Of a stretch of DNA of 10,708 bases, positions 1 through 5,952 are shown in pieces (the first letter of the stretch is position 1; each line of letters starts with the position of its first letter). The position numbers and the translations under genes were made by a program. The notes beneath the pieces were generated by a model, which ran no database searches, was not told the origin of the DNA, and worked only from the letters and a program-made list of their open reading frames with translations. Origin of the DNA: J134 sp964484045 (lineage in GTDB: Bacteria; Pseudomonadota; Alphaproteobacteria; Sphingomonadales; Rhodothalassiaceae); assembly GCA_964484045.1 (NCBI GenBank), contig CAZAEP010000075.1, positions 1 to 10,708 on the forward strand, read 5' to 3'.

Positions 1-1052
1 GTCCGGAAGATGAACCAGCCCCAGTCGATGGCGCGGTCGAAGAGCCGGATCGAATAGGCCTTCTCATAGCGGTTGATGAGGTCGACCTCCTTGGCGCCGG
101 CGAAGACCTGGACGCGGACGGTCTTCGCCTCGCCGGCGGGGACGACCATCTCTTCTTCGAGATAGTCCGCCTGATAGCGCGGAGCGCCGTTCTCCAGCCG
201 CAGGAAACGGCCCTTGAAGGGGATGTCCTGCTGCGGAACGAGTGCGGTGAGCCAGTACTTGTCGGTGATCCCGAGCCAGCCGCCGACGCTGTCGGCGGTG
301 AACGCCCCGTCCTTGCGCAGATCCTTGTAGGTCTTCTCCTCGAGCTTGCCGTCGAACACGCCGAGGGGGCCTTCGTGAAGGATGTAGTAGCCGCGGACCC
401 TGGGCTCGCCGCGGCGGGAAATGAGTCCATAGGGCGCGAGGATGACCGGCGCGGCGCCGGGATTGCGCACGCTGTCGGTGATGGTGAAGAGATAGTCCCT
501 GTCGACCTCGATGCGGCGTTCGAAGGCGACGCCGTCCCGGTTGGTCCAGCGGAGCGTCACCGGATGGTCGGGCGAGAGTCGCCTGTCGTCGCTCAGCCAG
601 CGCGTGTCCGGGCCCGGCAGATCGATCCTGAGCTCGGGCCGGGCGGTCCAGCCGACGCCCACGAAATAGGCGTTCGCCGTGCCCCTGGGATTGAGCAGCG
701 TGACCGGCTCGTCGCTGTCGACCGCGACCCGGTAGTCCTTGAGCGTGAGATCGTCGATGACGCCGCCGACGAGCGCGATCGAGCCCCGCAGGCGCGGCGT
801 GTCGATGACGATGCGCGGGCTTGTCGCGAGCGCGCTTTCGCGATCGAGGACAACGGCCTCGCTCGCCGCCGCACCGGACTTCGCGCCCGGCGATCCCGCC
901 TGCGGCGTGCCGCCCGGCACGGCGGTTTCGGCGGTCGGCGCCGGCGGCATGTCCGGCGCCGGCGCCGTCTTCGCGCCGTAATAGTAATCGAACGCCACAA
1001 TCACCAAGAGCGTCAACGCCATGGCGAGAAGCAGATTCTTTTGTTCGTTCAT
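1..1052 (-). CDS. yidC: Membrane protein insertase YidC, N-terminal 350 codons (C-terminus beyond the left edge)
   Basis: YidC/Oxa1-family insertase, which places proteins in the inner membrane alone or with SecYEG. The visible protein starts MNEQKNLLLAMALTLL. It has one N-terminal membrane helix (about residues 6-26), a Pro/Ala-rich linker (about 28-60), and then the large periplasmic beta-rich P1 domain typical of Gram-negative YidC. The last visible residues, FDRAIDWGWFIF, match the family segment that leads into the first helix of the conserved catalytic core, which lies off the window. The ATG overlaps the yidD stop as ATGA, which fixes the start and suggests coupled translation. It is the last visible gene of the rpmH-rnpA-yidD-yidC cluster. 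The frame is open to the edge, so the gene is cut by the window and not visibly broken. Confidence 0.95.
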   Translation of the reverse strand, partial: MNEQKNLLLAMALTLLVIVAFDYYYGAKTAPAPDMPPAPTAETAVPGGTPQAGSPGAKSGAAASEAVVLDRESALATSPRIVIDTPRLRGSIALVGGVIDDLTLKDYRVAVDSDEPVTLLNPRGTANAYFVGVGWTARPELRIDLPGPDTRWLSDDRRLSPDHPVTLRWTNRDGVAFERRIEVDRDYLFTITDSVRNPGAAPVILAPYGLISRRGEPRVRGYYILHEGPLGVFDGKLEEKTYKDLRKDGAFTADSVGGWLGITDKYWLTALVPQQDIPFKGRFLRLENGAPRYQADYLEEEMVVPAGEAKTVRVQVFAGAKEVDLINRYEKAYSIRLFDRAIDWGWFIFR

Positions 1053-1342
1053 CGACGATCCACATTCGTGCGCGGGGCGGGCCCCGTCATGCCTTGTCCG
1101 GAAGACCGGTGCCGGTCGCTGCGATCGGGAACCGGGTCGTATCCCGACCCGCCCCAGGGGTGACACCGGCCGATGCGCCTTATAGCGAGCCATGTGCCCC
1201 GCAGTCCACCATGACGCCGCAGGGCCTCGATGGCATAGGCCGAGCAGGTCGGCTGGAAACGGCAGGAGGGCGCGCGGAACGGCGAGACGAGAAGCCGATA
1301 GGCCCGCACGAGGACGATCAGGAAACGGGCGACAAGGCTCAT
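1049..1342 (-). CDS. yidD: Membrane protein insertion efficiency factor YidD
   Basis: A 97-residue YidD protein. The family is a small membrane-associated protein that helps YidC-dependent insertion. It has a hydrophobic, amphipathic N-terminus (residues 1-22) and the family signatures SCRFQPTCSAYAIEAL (26-41) and GRCHPWGGSGYDPVP (58-72), including the conserved cysteines. A hydrophilic tail of about 25 residues makes it somewhat longer than many members. The start is fixed by the ATGA overlap with the rnpA stop, and its own stop overlaps the yidC start in the same way. A longer in-frame reading upstream would run through rnpA and is not supported. The position between rnpA and yidC is the usual one for this family. 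Confidence 0.95.
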   Translation of the reverse strand: MSLVARFLIVLVRAYRLLVSPFRAPSCRFQPTCSAYAIEALRRHGGLRGTWLAIRRIGRCHPWGGSGYDPVPDRSDRHRSSGQGMTGPAPRTNVDRR

Positions 1343-1734
1343 GCCGAGGGGCCCCCGCGACGCGGCGCTCTCGCCGCCAGGGCCCGAACGGCGCGCGCGA
1401 GATCCGCCTTGAGACGTTCGAAGGACCGGGTCAAGGAGGCCGCGCGGGCGATGAGCACATAGTCCGTTCCCGGTCGGGCCGTCGCGGGAAGGACCTGTCG
1501 CGCGGCTTCCCTGAGGCGTCGCCGGGCCCGATTGCGGACCACCGCCGGGCCGATCTTCCGCGTCGCCGTGAAGCCGACGCCGATGGCGTCGTCCTCCTGC
1601 CGTCGCGCCGCCGCCTGCAAGATGAAAGCCGGGGTCACCTTTTTCCTCCGCGTCGCCGCGACGCGCAAAAAATCTCGACGCTTGCGCAGGCGCACGAGCC
1701 TCGGCGGCGTCATCGGCCCCGCCGTTCCGGCCAT
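1339..1734 (-). CDS. rnpA: Ribonuclease P protein component
   Basis: Protein subunit of RNase P, which works with the catalytic RNA (not in this window) to remove 5' leaders from precursor tRNAs. The 131-residue product is strongly basic. It shows the family core FTATRKIGPAVVRNRARRR (about 55-73), containing the RNR RNA-binding motif, and DYVLIAR (91-97). The start is taken at ATG 1734 because an AGGAGG lies 7 bases upstream (1742-1747). An ATG 21 bases further in would also leave the domain intact but has no comparable ribosome-binding site. The frame also continues upstream to about 1794 without support. The gene ends in an ATGA overlap with yidD and follows rpmH after 85 bases that contain a hairpin. 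Confidence 0.95.
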   Translation of the reverse strand: MAGTAGPMTPPRLVRLRKRRDFLRVAATRRKKVTPAFILQAAARRQEDDAIGVGFTATRKIGPAVVRNRARRRLREAARQVLPATARPGTDYVLIARAASLTRSFERLKADLARAVRALAARAPRRGGPSA

Positions 1735-1741
1735 GCGGCCG

Positions 1742-1747
1742 CCTCCT
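1742..1747 (-). promoter_or_regulatory. Shine-Dalgarno site that sets the rnpA start
   Basis: AGGAGG on the minus strand, 7 bases before ATG 1734. It is the reason for choosing that start over ATG codons at 1713 and 1770 and the far upstream codon at 1794. Confidence 0.7.
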
Positions 1748-1777
1748 CTCTCGCGCTCTGATCTGCACATCGGCCGA

Positions 1778-1791
1778 CCCGCCTGGGCGGG
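1778..1791 (-). terminator. Small GC hairpin between rpmH and rnpA, possible attenuator
   Basis: A perfect 5-base-pair stem CCCGC/GCGGG with a 4-base loop, in the 85-base gap after the rpmH stop and before rnpA. There is no T-run after it, so it is not a classical intrinsic terminator. It may lower read-through or stabilise the rpmH message, which would fit the much greater need for L34 than for RnpA. That role is inferred. Confidence 0.3.
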
Positions 1792-1819
1792 CACCGCAAC
1801 CCGACGGAGCGGCGCGCCT

Positions 1820-1954
1820 TCAGGCGGAGAGACGCTTCCTGCCCTTGGCCCGGCGCGCCTTCAGGATGCGACGGCCGCCGACCGTCGCCATCCGCGCACG
1901 AAAGCCGTGGCGACGCTTGCGCACGATCTTGCTCGGTTGATAGGTCCGCTTCAC
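1820..1954 (-). CDS. rpmH: 50S ribosomal protein L34
   Basis: A 44-residue, very basic protein. It reads KRTYQPSKIVRKRRHGFRAR, then MATVGGRRILKARRAKGRKR, then LSA, after the initiator, matching bacterial L34 nearly end to end. L34 is a late-assembling protein of the large ribosomal subunit. The start codon is GTG (1952-1954), preceded by GGAGGAG at 1960-1966 with a 5-base spacing, a strong ribosome-binding site. It is the first gene of the rpmH-rnpA-yidD-yidC transcript, about 64 bases after the expected transcription start of the promoter at 2025-2054. Confidence 0.97.
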   Translation of the reverse strand: MKRTYQPSKIVRKRRHGFRARMATVGGRRILKARRAKGRKRLSA

Positions 1955-2024
1955 GACAACTCCTCCACCGCCGGCGAGACGGGCCGCCGTTCCGGCACCG
2001 GCGCACGCCTCCTCAAGGCGCGGC

Positions 2025-2054
2025 TTGATAGCCGTCTTCGACGCGTCAAGTCAA
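2025..2054 (-). promoter_or_regulatory. Promoter of the rpmH-rnpA-yidD-yidC cluster
   Basis: On the minus strand, TTGACT (2049-2054) and TATCAA (2025-2030) are separated by 18 bases. They match the housekeeping consensus TTGACA/TATAAT at 5 of 6 and 4 of 6 positions. Transcription would start near 2018, giving an untranslated leader of about 64 bases before the rpmH GTG. The location, directly before a highly expressed ribosomal gene, supports the call. Confidence 0.6.
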
Positions 2055-2109
2055 CCGCCATCACGGCCGTTTCACAGATTGCCCGCGGACTTTCAAACTC
2101 GCGTGTGAT

Positions 2110-2128
2110 GCGCAATCGGCTCTTGCGC
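2110..2128. repeat. Perfect inverted repeat GCGCAA-N7-TTGCGC, possible operator
   Basis: Two perfect 6-base arms around a 7-base spacer, 19 bases in all. It lies 55 bases upstream of the rpmH -35 box and about 140 bases upstream of the VTT start. The size and spacing suit binding of a dimeric helix-turn-helix regulator. No regulator gene adjoins it, so the link is only positional. Confidence 0.35.
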
Positions 2129-2160
2129 CCGGCAAAGGGCTGGGCGAGAGAGTGGATCAC

Positions 2161-2180
2161 CGGACCGGGCGCAGGGTCCG
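2161..2180. repeat. Inverted repeat CGGACC-N8-GGTCCG
   Basis: Perfect 6-base arms with an 8-base loop, 88 bases before the start of the VTT gene and probably within its untranslated leader. It may be an operator or an RNA hairpin. No T-run follows. Confidence 0.3.
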
Positions 2181-2268
2181 CGGGATGGCGCCCCGACGCC
2201 GATCCCCGCAGTGCGTGCGACCCGATTCCGTCGGCGGGCATGGGCCGGCAGCCCCATGGGAGAGCGAC

Positions 2269-3081
2269 GTGACGACAGAACGGAAGGAAACCGGCCGCCC
2301 GCGACGCCTGCATAGATGGCTGCCGCTCGCGCTTTTTCTTGCCGCCCTCTCCGCGCTCTATCTGTCGGGGGCGGGCGAATACATCTCCTTTGCCACCCTG
2401 CGCGCGAATCTCGACGCGCTGCAGGCCTTCATCGCCGCGCATCGTCTGATCTCGCTCCTCCTTCTCATCCTCGTCTATGCCGGGCTCGCCGCCTTTTCCT
2501 TTCCCGCCATGTCGCTGGTCAGCGTCGCGGCGGGACTTCTGTTCGGGCTGTGGCTGGGATTCCTCGGCGTCTTCGTCGGCGCGGTGACGGGCGCCACGGC
2601 CCTCTTCCTGATCGTGCGCACGGCGCTCGGCGACGCCCTGCGAAAGAAGGCCGGGCCCTGGCTCGCGCGCTTCGAGCGCGGCTTTCGTGCCGACGAGTTC
2701 CATTACCTTCTGGCGCTGCGCCTGATCCCCGTCTTCCCCTTCTGGGTGGTCAATATCGCGCCGGCGCTTCTGGGCATGCGTCCGAGAAATTTCATTCTCG
2801 CAACCGCCATCGGAATCATTCCCGGAACCTTCGTCTATGTCTGGGTGGGTCAGGGCGCGGCGGAGACGATTCGCCTCGGCGGCACCGTCGATCCGGCGCA
2901 ACTCCTCCTGCAGCCGCGGATTTTCGGGCCGCTCGTCGCCCTTGCCCTGCTCTCGCTCCTGCCGGTCGTCCTGCGCCGCTGGCGGGCCCGGATGGGGATC
3001 GACGACGCCGGTCCGCACGCCTCAGCCCGCGCGGCCGGACGCGCGCTGCAAACGGATCGAAAGGACCGTCGCGAACAATGA
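2269..3081 (+). CDS. TVP38/TMEM64 family (VTT domain) inner-membrane protein
   Basis: A 270-residue polytopic membrane protein of the TVP38/TMEM64 branch of the VTT/DedA superfamily. Hydrophobic segments lie at about 16-33, 60-80, 83-115, 145-168, 176-195 and 217-236. The diagnostic part is 151-195: RLIPVFPFWVVNIAP, then GMRPRNF, then GIIPGTFVYVWVG, which matches the conserved VTT core. Superfamily members have been linked to lipid scrambling and membrane homeostasis, but no substrate can be read here. The start is GTG 2269, with GGGAG 6 bases upstream; an in-frame GTG at 2152 would add an Arg/Pro-rich stretch foreign to the family. The stop overlaps the next start as ATGA, so it is coupled to the oxidoreductase. 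VTT proteins beside or fused to such flavoenzymes are a known recurring arrangement. Confidence 0.88.
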   Translation: MTTERKETGRPRRLHRWLPLALFLAALSALYLSGAGEYISFATLRANLDALQAFIAAHRLISLLLLILVYAGLAAFSFPAMSLVSVAAGLLFGLWLGFLGVFVGAVTGATALFLIVRTALGDALRKKAGPWLARFERGFRADEFHYLLALRLIPVFPFWVVNIAPALLGMRPRNFILATAIGIIPGTFVYVWVGQGAAETIRLGGTVDPAQLLLQPRIFGPLVALALLSLLPVVLRRWRARMGIDDAGPHASARAAGRALQTDRKDRREQ

Positions 3082-4502
3082 CCGGATCTCTTCACTGCGA
3101 TCTTCTCGTCATCGGCGCCGGCTCGGGCGGGCTCAGCGTCGCCGCCGGCGCGGCGCAGATGGGGGCACGGGTGATTCTCGTCGAGAAGGGCCGCATGGGC
3201 GGCGACTGCCTCAATACCGGCTGCGTGCCGTCGAAAGCCCTGCTCGCCGCGGCCCGGGCGGCGCATGCCGGGGAGGCGGCGCGTCCTTTCGGCATCGACT
3301 ATGCCGCCTCGACGGTCGATTTCCGGCGCGTTCACGACCATGTCCATGCCGTGATCGCGGCCATCGCGCCGCACGATTCGGAGGAGCGTTTCGAATCGCT
3401 CGGCGTCACCGTCCTGCGCGAGAGCGCGCGCTTTCTCGATCGCCGCCGCATGGCGGCGGGCGATCACGTGCTCCGCGCCCGACGAATCGTGCTCGCCACC
3501 GGCTCGCGACCGCGCATTCCGCCCGTCCCCGGCCTCGACGAGGTGCCGTATCTCACCAATGAGACCATCTTCGACCTCCGCGAGCGGCCGCGGCATCTCG
3601 TCGTCATCGGCGCCGGTCCGATCGGACTCGAGATGGCGCAGGCCTTCCACCGCCTCGGCAGCGCGGTGACGGTGCTCGAGAAGGTCCGCGCCCTGCCCAG
3701 GGACGATCCCGAGATCGCCGCGATCGCGCTTGCGGCCCTGCGCGGCGAGGGCCTGGTGATCCGGGAGGGCGTGGAGATCGCCGCCGTCGCGGGCACGGCC
3801 GGCGCCATCCGGGTCGCATACGAGGACGCGACGGGGGCGCACAGCGTCGAGGGCTCGCATCTGCTCGTCGCCACCGGACGCGCCCCGGCGATCGCGGCGC
3901 TCGATCTCGACGCCGCGGGCATCGCCCACGACGCCGCGGGCATCGCGGTGGACGCCCGTCTGCGCACCAGCAACCGGCGGGTCTACGCCATCGGCGACTG
4001 CCGCCGCGGCCTGCAGTTCACCCATGTCGCCGGTTACGAGGCGGGCATCGTGTTGCGCAATGCGCTCTTTCACCTCCCCGCCAGGGCCGATTACGACGCC
4101 GTGCCGCGGGTCACCTATACCGATCCCGAAATCGCCCATGTCGGGCTCGACGAGGCCGCGGCACGGGCGCGTTTCGGCGATCGCGTCCGCATCATCCGCC
4201 AGCGCTATGACGAGAACGATCGCGCCCGGGCCGAGCGCGCGACGACCGGGCTCTTGAAGCTCGTCGCCCATGGCGGCCGGCCGCTCGGCGTGTCGATCGT
4301 CGGCGCCGGGGCCGGCGAGCTGATCCAGATCTGGGCGCTGGCGCTCGCCCGGCGGCTCAGACTCGCCGACATCGCGGGTTTCATCGCTCCCTATCCCACG
4401 TTCGGCGAGATCGGCAAGCGCGCGGCCGGCAGCTATTTCAGTGATCGCTTGTTCAGCGCCCGAACCCGTGCGATTGTACGATTCTTGCAGAGGTTCGGAT
4501 GA
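3078..4502 (+). CDS. FAD/NAD(P)-dependent disulfide oxidoreductase, mercuric-reductase/Lpd-like, atypical active site
   Basis: A 474-residue class I pyridine nucleotide-disulfide oxidoreductase. In order: FAD-binding GAGSGG (13-18); redox pair GGDCLNTGCVPSK with C44 and C49; ATGSRPRIP (140-148); NAD(P)-binding VVIGAGPIGLE (175-185), with acidic E201 ending the next strand, favouring NAD(H); second FAD motif YAIGDC (303-308); and the dimerisation domain from about 342. In dihydrolipoamide dehydrogenases the partner subunit supplies a catalytic His-x4-Glu. Here that site reads APYPTFGE, with Y439 in place of His and E444 kept, as in mercuric reductase. It lacks the vicinal C-terminal cysteines and the N-terminal metal-binding domain of MerA, so true mercury reduction is unlikely. 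The substrate is unknown. Coupled by ATGA to the VTT gene and followed closely by a histidine kinase. Confidence 0.88.
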   Translation: MTGSLHCDLLVIGAGSGGLSVAAGAAQMGARVILVEKGRMGGDCLNTGCVPSKALLAAARAAHAGEAARPFGIDYAASTVDFRRVHDHVHAVIAAIAPHDSEERFESLGVTVLRESARFLDRRRMAAGDHVLRARRIVLATGSRPRIPPVPGLDEVPYLTNETIFDLRERPRHLVVIGAGPIGLEMAQAFHRLGSAVTVLEKVRALPRDDPEIAAIALAALRGEGLVIREGVEIAAVAGTAGAIRVAYEDATGAHSVEGSHLLVATGRAPAIAALDLDAAGIAHDAAGIAVDARLRTSNRRVYAIGDCRRGLQFTHVAGYEAGIVLRNALFHLPARADYDAVPRVTYTDPEIAHVGLDEAAARARFGDRVRIIRQRYDENDRARAERATTGLLKLVAHGGRPLGVSIVGAGAGELIQIWALALARRLRLADIAGFIAPYPTFGEIGKRAAGSYFSDRLFSARTRAIVRFLQRFG

Positions 4503-4529
4503 ATATGACCTGATCACCGAGCGGACGTG

Positions 4530-5939
4530 ATGGAGCAGGGGGAAAAACAGTCCTTGCGAAGCAGCCTGTCGTCACGGCTGCTGATTCTCACCATCTGCTT
4601 CGTGATGGTGGTCGAGGTCTTCGTCTGGGTGCCTTCGGTCGCCAATTTCCGGCGCAACTTCCTCGAGCAGCGGATGAATGCGGCGCAGATCGCCGCGCTG
4701 GCGCTTCTCGAGGCCCCGCATCAGACGGTCAGCCGCCGGCTTGAGGAGCAGCTTCTCGTCACCGCCGGGATCAAGGCCGTCTCCCTCAAGCTCGCCGATC
4801 GCAGCCGGCTGATGCTCCAGGGCGCGGCGCCCGCGCATATCGATGCGAGCTACGATCTGCGCGCGCAGGGTCCCCTGGCCATGCTCATGGACACCTTCGC
4901 CACCCTGGCCCGCGGCGGCCATGGCGTGATCCGCGTCGTCGGCGCGCCGGCAAACGGCCTCGGCGAGGAGATGGCGATCATTCTCGAGGAGAACGCGCTG
5001 TTCACCGAGATGCTGCGCTATTCGCGCAATGTGATGCTGCTGTCGATCATCATCTCGGTGTTCACGGCGGGCCTCGTCTTCCTCTCGATCAACTGGCTGC
5101 TGGTGCGCCCGATGCGCCGCATCACCCGCTCGATGGTCGCGTTCTCCAGGCACCCCGCCGACCCCGAGCGGATCCTCGTGCCCTCGCAGCGCAGCGACGA
5201 GATCGGCATCGCCGAGCGCCAGCTCGCGCGCATGCAGGAAGAGCTGCGCCACGCGCTCAATCAGCGCAGCCGGCTGGCCAATCTCGGCACCGCGGTGAGC
5301 AAGGTCAATCACGATCTGCGCAATATTCTCGCCACCGCGCATCTGTCGTCGGACCGTCTGCTGCAGGTCGCCGACGACAAGACGCGCGAGCTGTCCGAGC
5401 GCCTGATCGCCGCGATCGACCGCGCCATCGATCTCTGCGAGCGCACGCTCAAATACGGGCGCGCCGACGAGCCGCCGCCGAAGAAACGCGATTTCGATCT
5501 TCACGCTCTGGTCGAGGACGTCCGCATCTCGCTCGGGCTCGACGGCGAAGAGGGGCGCGTCACGCTGGTCAATGCGGTGCCGCGCGGCTTTCCGCTCCAC
5601 GCCGACCCCGACCACATGTTCCGCGTCCTGCTCAATCTCGGCCGCAATGCGATGACCGCGCTCAGGGGGCGCGAGGGGGGGCGCATCACGATTTCGGCCG
5701 AATCGCGGGACGGCTGCTGTTTCGTCTCCATCAGCGACACCGGCCCCGGGGTCCCCGAGCGGGTGCGGAAAAGCCTGTTCAAGCCCTTTGCCGGCGGCGG
5801 CGGGGGGACCGGCCTCGGGCTCGCCATCGTGGCCGATCTCGTCGATGCCAATGGCGGCAAGGTGACGCTCGAGAAGAGCGACGCTTCGGGCAGCACCTTC
5901 GTCATCGAGATCCCGGAAGGCCCCGCGCGGCGGCCGTGA
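4530..5939 (+). CDS. Transmembrane sensor histidine kinase with HDLRN H-box, orphan
   Basis: Membrane two-component kinase of 469 residues (470 if the adjacent GTG 4527 is used; the ribosome-binding site is weak and does not decide). Transmembrane helix at about 17-37, a sensor region of about 130 residues presumed periplasmic, and a second helix at about 167-192. A HAMP-like linker follows (about 193-245), then the phosphoacceptor segment VSKVNHDLRNILATAHLSSD with His 261. The ATPase domain has the N-box NLGRNAMTAL (369-378), DTGPGVP (403-409), KPF (418-420) and GGTGLGLAIV (425-434). The H-box is HDLRN rather than the common HExxxP. All catalytic elements are present, so it should be active. 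No response regulator is adjacent. It follows the oxidoreductase by 27 bases, suggesting cotranscription. The signal sensed cannot be read from sequence. Confidence 0.92.
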   Translation: MEQGEKQSLRSSLSSRLLILTICFVMVVEVFVWVPSVANFRRNFLEQRMNAAQIAALALLEAPHQTVSRRLEEQLLVTAGIKAVSLKLADRSRLMLQGAAPAHIDASYDLRAQGPLAMLMDTFATLARGGHGVIRVVGAPANGLGEEMAIILEENALFTEMLRYSRNVMLLSIIISVFTAGLVFLSINWLLVRPMRRITRSMVAFSRHPADPERILVPSQRSDEIGIAERQLARMQEELRHALNQRSRLANLGTAVSKVNHDLRNILATAHLSSDRLLQVADDKTRELSERLIAAIDRAIDLCERTLKYGRADEPPPKKRDFDLHALVEDVRISLGLDGEEGRVTLVNAVPRGFPLHADPDHMFRVLLNLGRNAMTALRGREGGRITISAESRDGCCFVSISDTGPGVPERVRKSLFKPFAGGGGGTGLGLAIVADLVDANGGKVTLEKSDASGSTFVIEIPEGPARRP

Positions 5940-5952
5940 CCGCTCCCGGTCA
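5937..5952. terminator. Hairpin at the convergent kinase/ggt junction, possible bidirectional terminator
   Basis: TGACCG-CTCC-CGGTCA, a perfect 6-base-pair stem with a 4-base loop. The left arm begins with the kinase stop codon; the right arm, read on the other strand, begins with the ggt stop codon. Only 10 bases separate the two genes. No T-run follows on either strand, so termination strength is uncertain. Confidence 0.4.

Larger units (their letters stand above)
1955..2268. other. Divergent intergenic region between rpmH and the VTT-oxidoreductase-kinase operon
   Basis: This 314-base stretch has no convincing gene. It contains the rpmH ribosome-binding site, a sigma-70-type promoter for rpmH (2025-2054) and two perfect inverted repeats (2110-2128 and 2161-2180). 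The plus-strand frame is open from GTG 2152, but that extension is Arg/Pro-rich and unlike the family, so I treat it as untranslated. I see no clear promoter hexamers for the plus-strand operon and no DnaA-box cluster. Confidence 0.6.

Noticed and set aside
1710..2006. Small frame overlapping rpmH, preceded by GGAGG in the leader
   Set aside because: It is the +1/-1 shadow of rpmH and its leader; no recognisable protein, and rpmH itself has a stronger site.
2152..2268. Upstream GTG start giving the VTT protein 39 more residues
   Set aside because: The extra stretch is Arg/Pro-rich and unlike the family, whereas GTG 2269 has a suitable ribosome-binding site and leads directly into the first membrane segment.
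1955..2268. Possible replication origin near rpmH
   Set aside because: rpmH lies near oriC in some bacteria, but I see no DnaA-box cluster or AT-rich unwinding stretch here and no dnaA gene.
3078..4502. Mercuric reductase as part of a mercury resistance operon
   Set aside because: The C-terminal cysteine pair and N-terminal metal-binding domain are missing and there is no merR, merT or merP nearby.
2850..4517. Open frame of 555 codons antisense to the oxidoreductase
   Set aside because: Composition is Arg/Ala/Gly/Asp-rich with no family motif, and the opposite strand carries a fully recognisable enzyme; long antisense frames are expected at this GC content.
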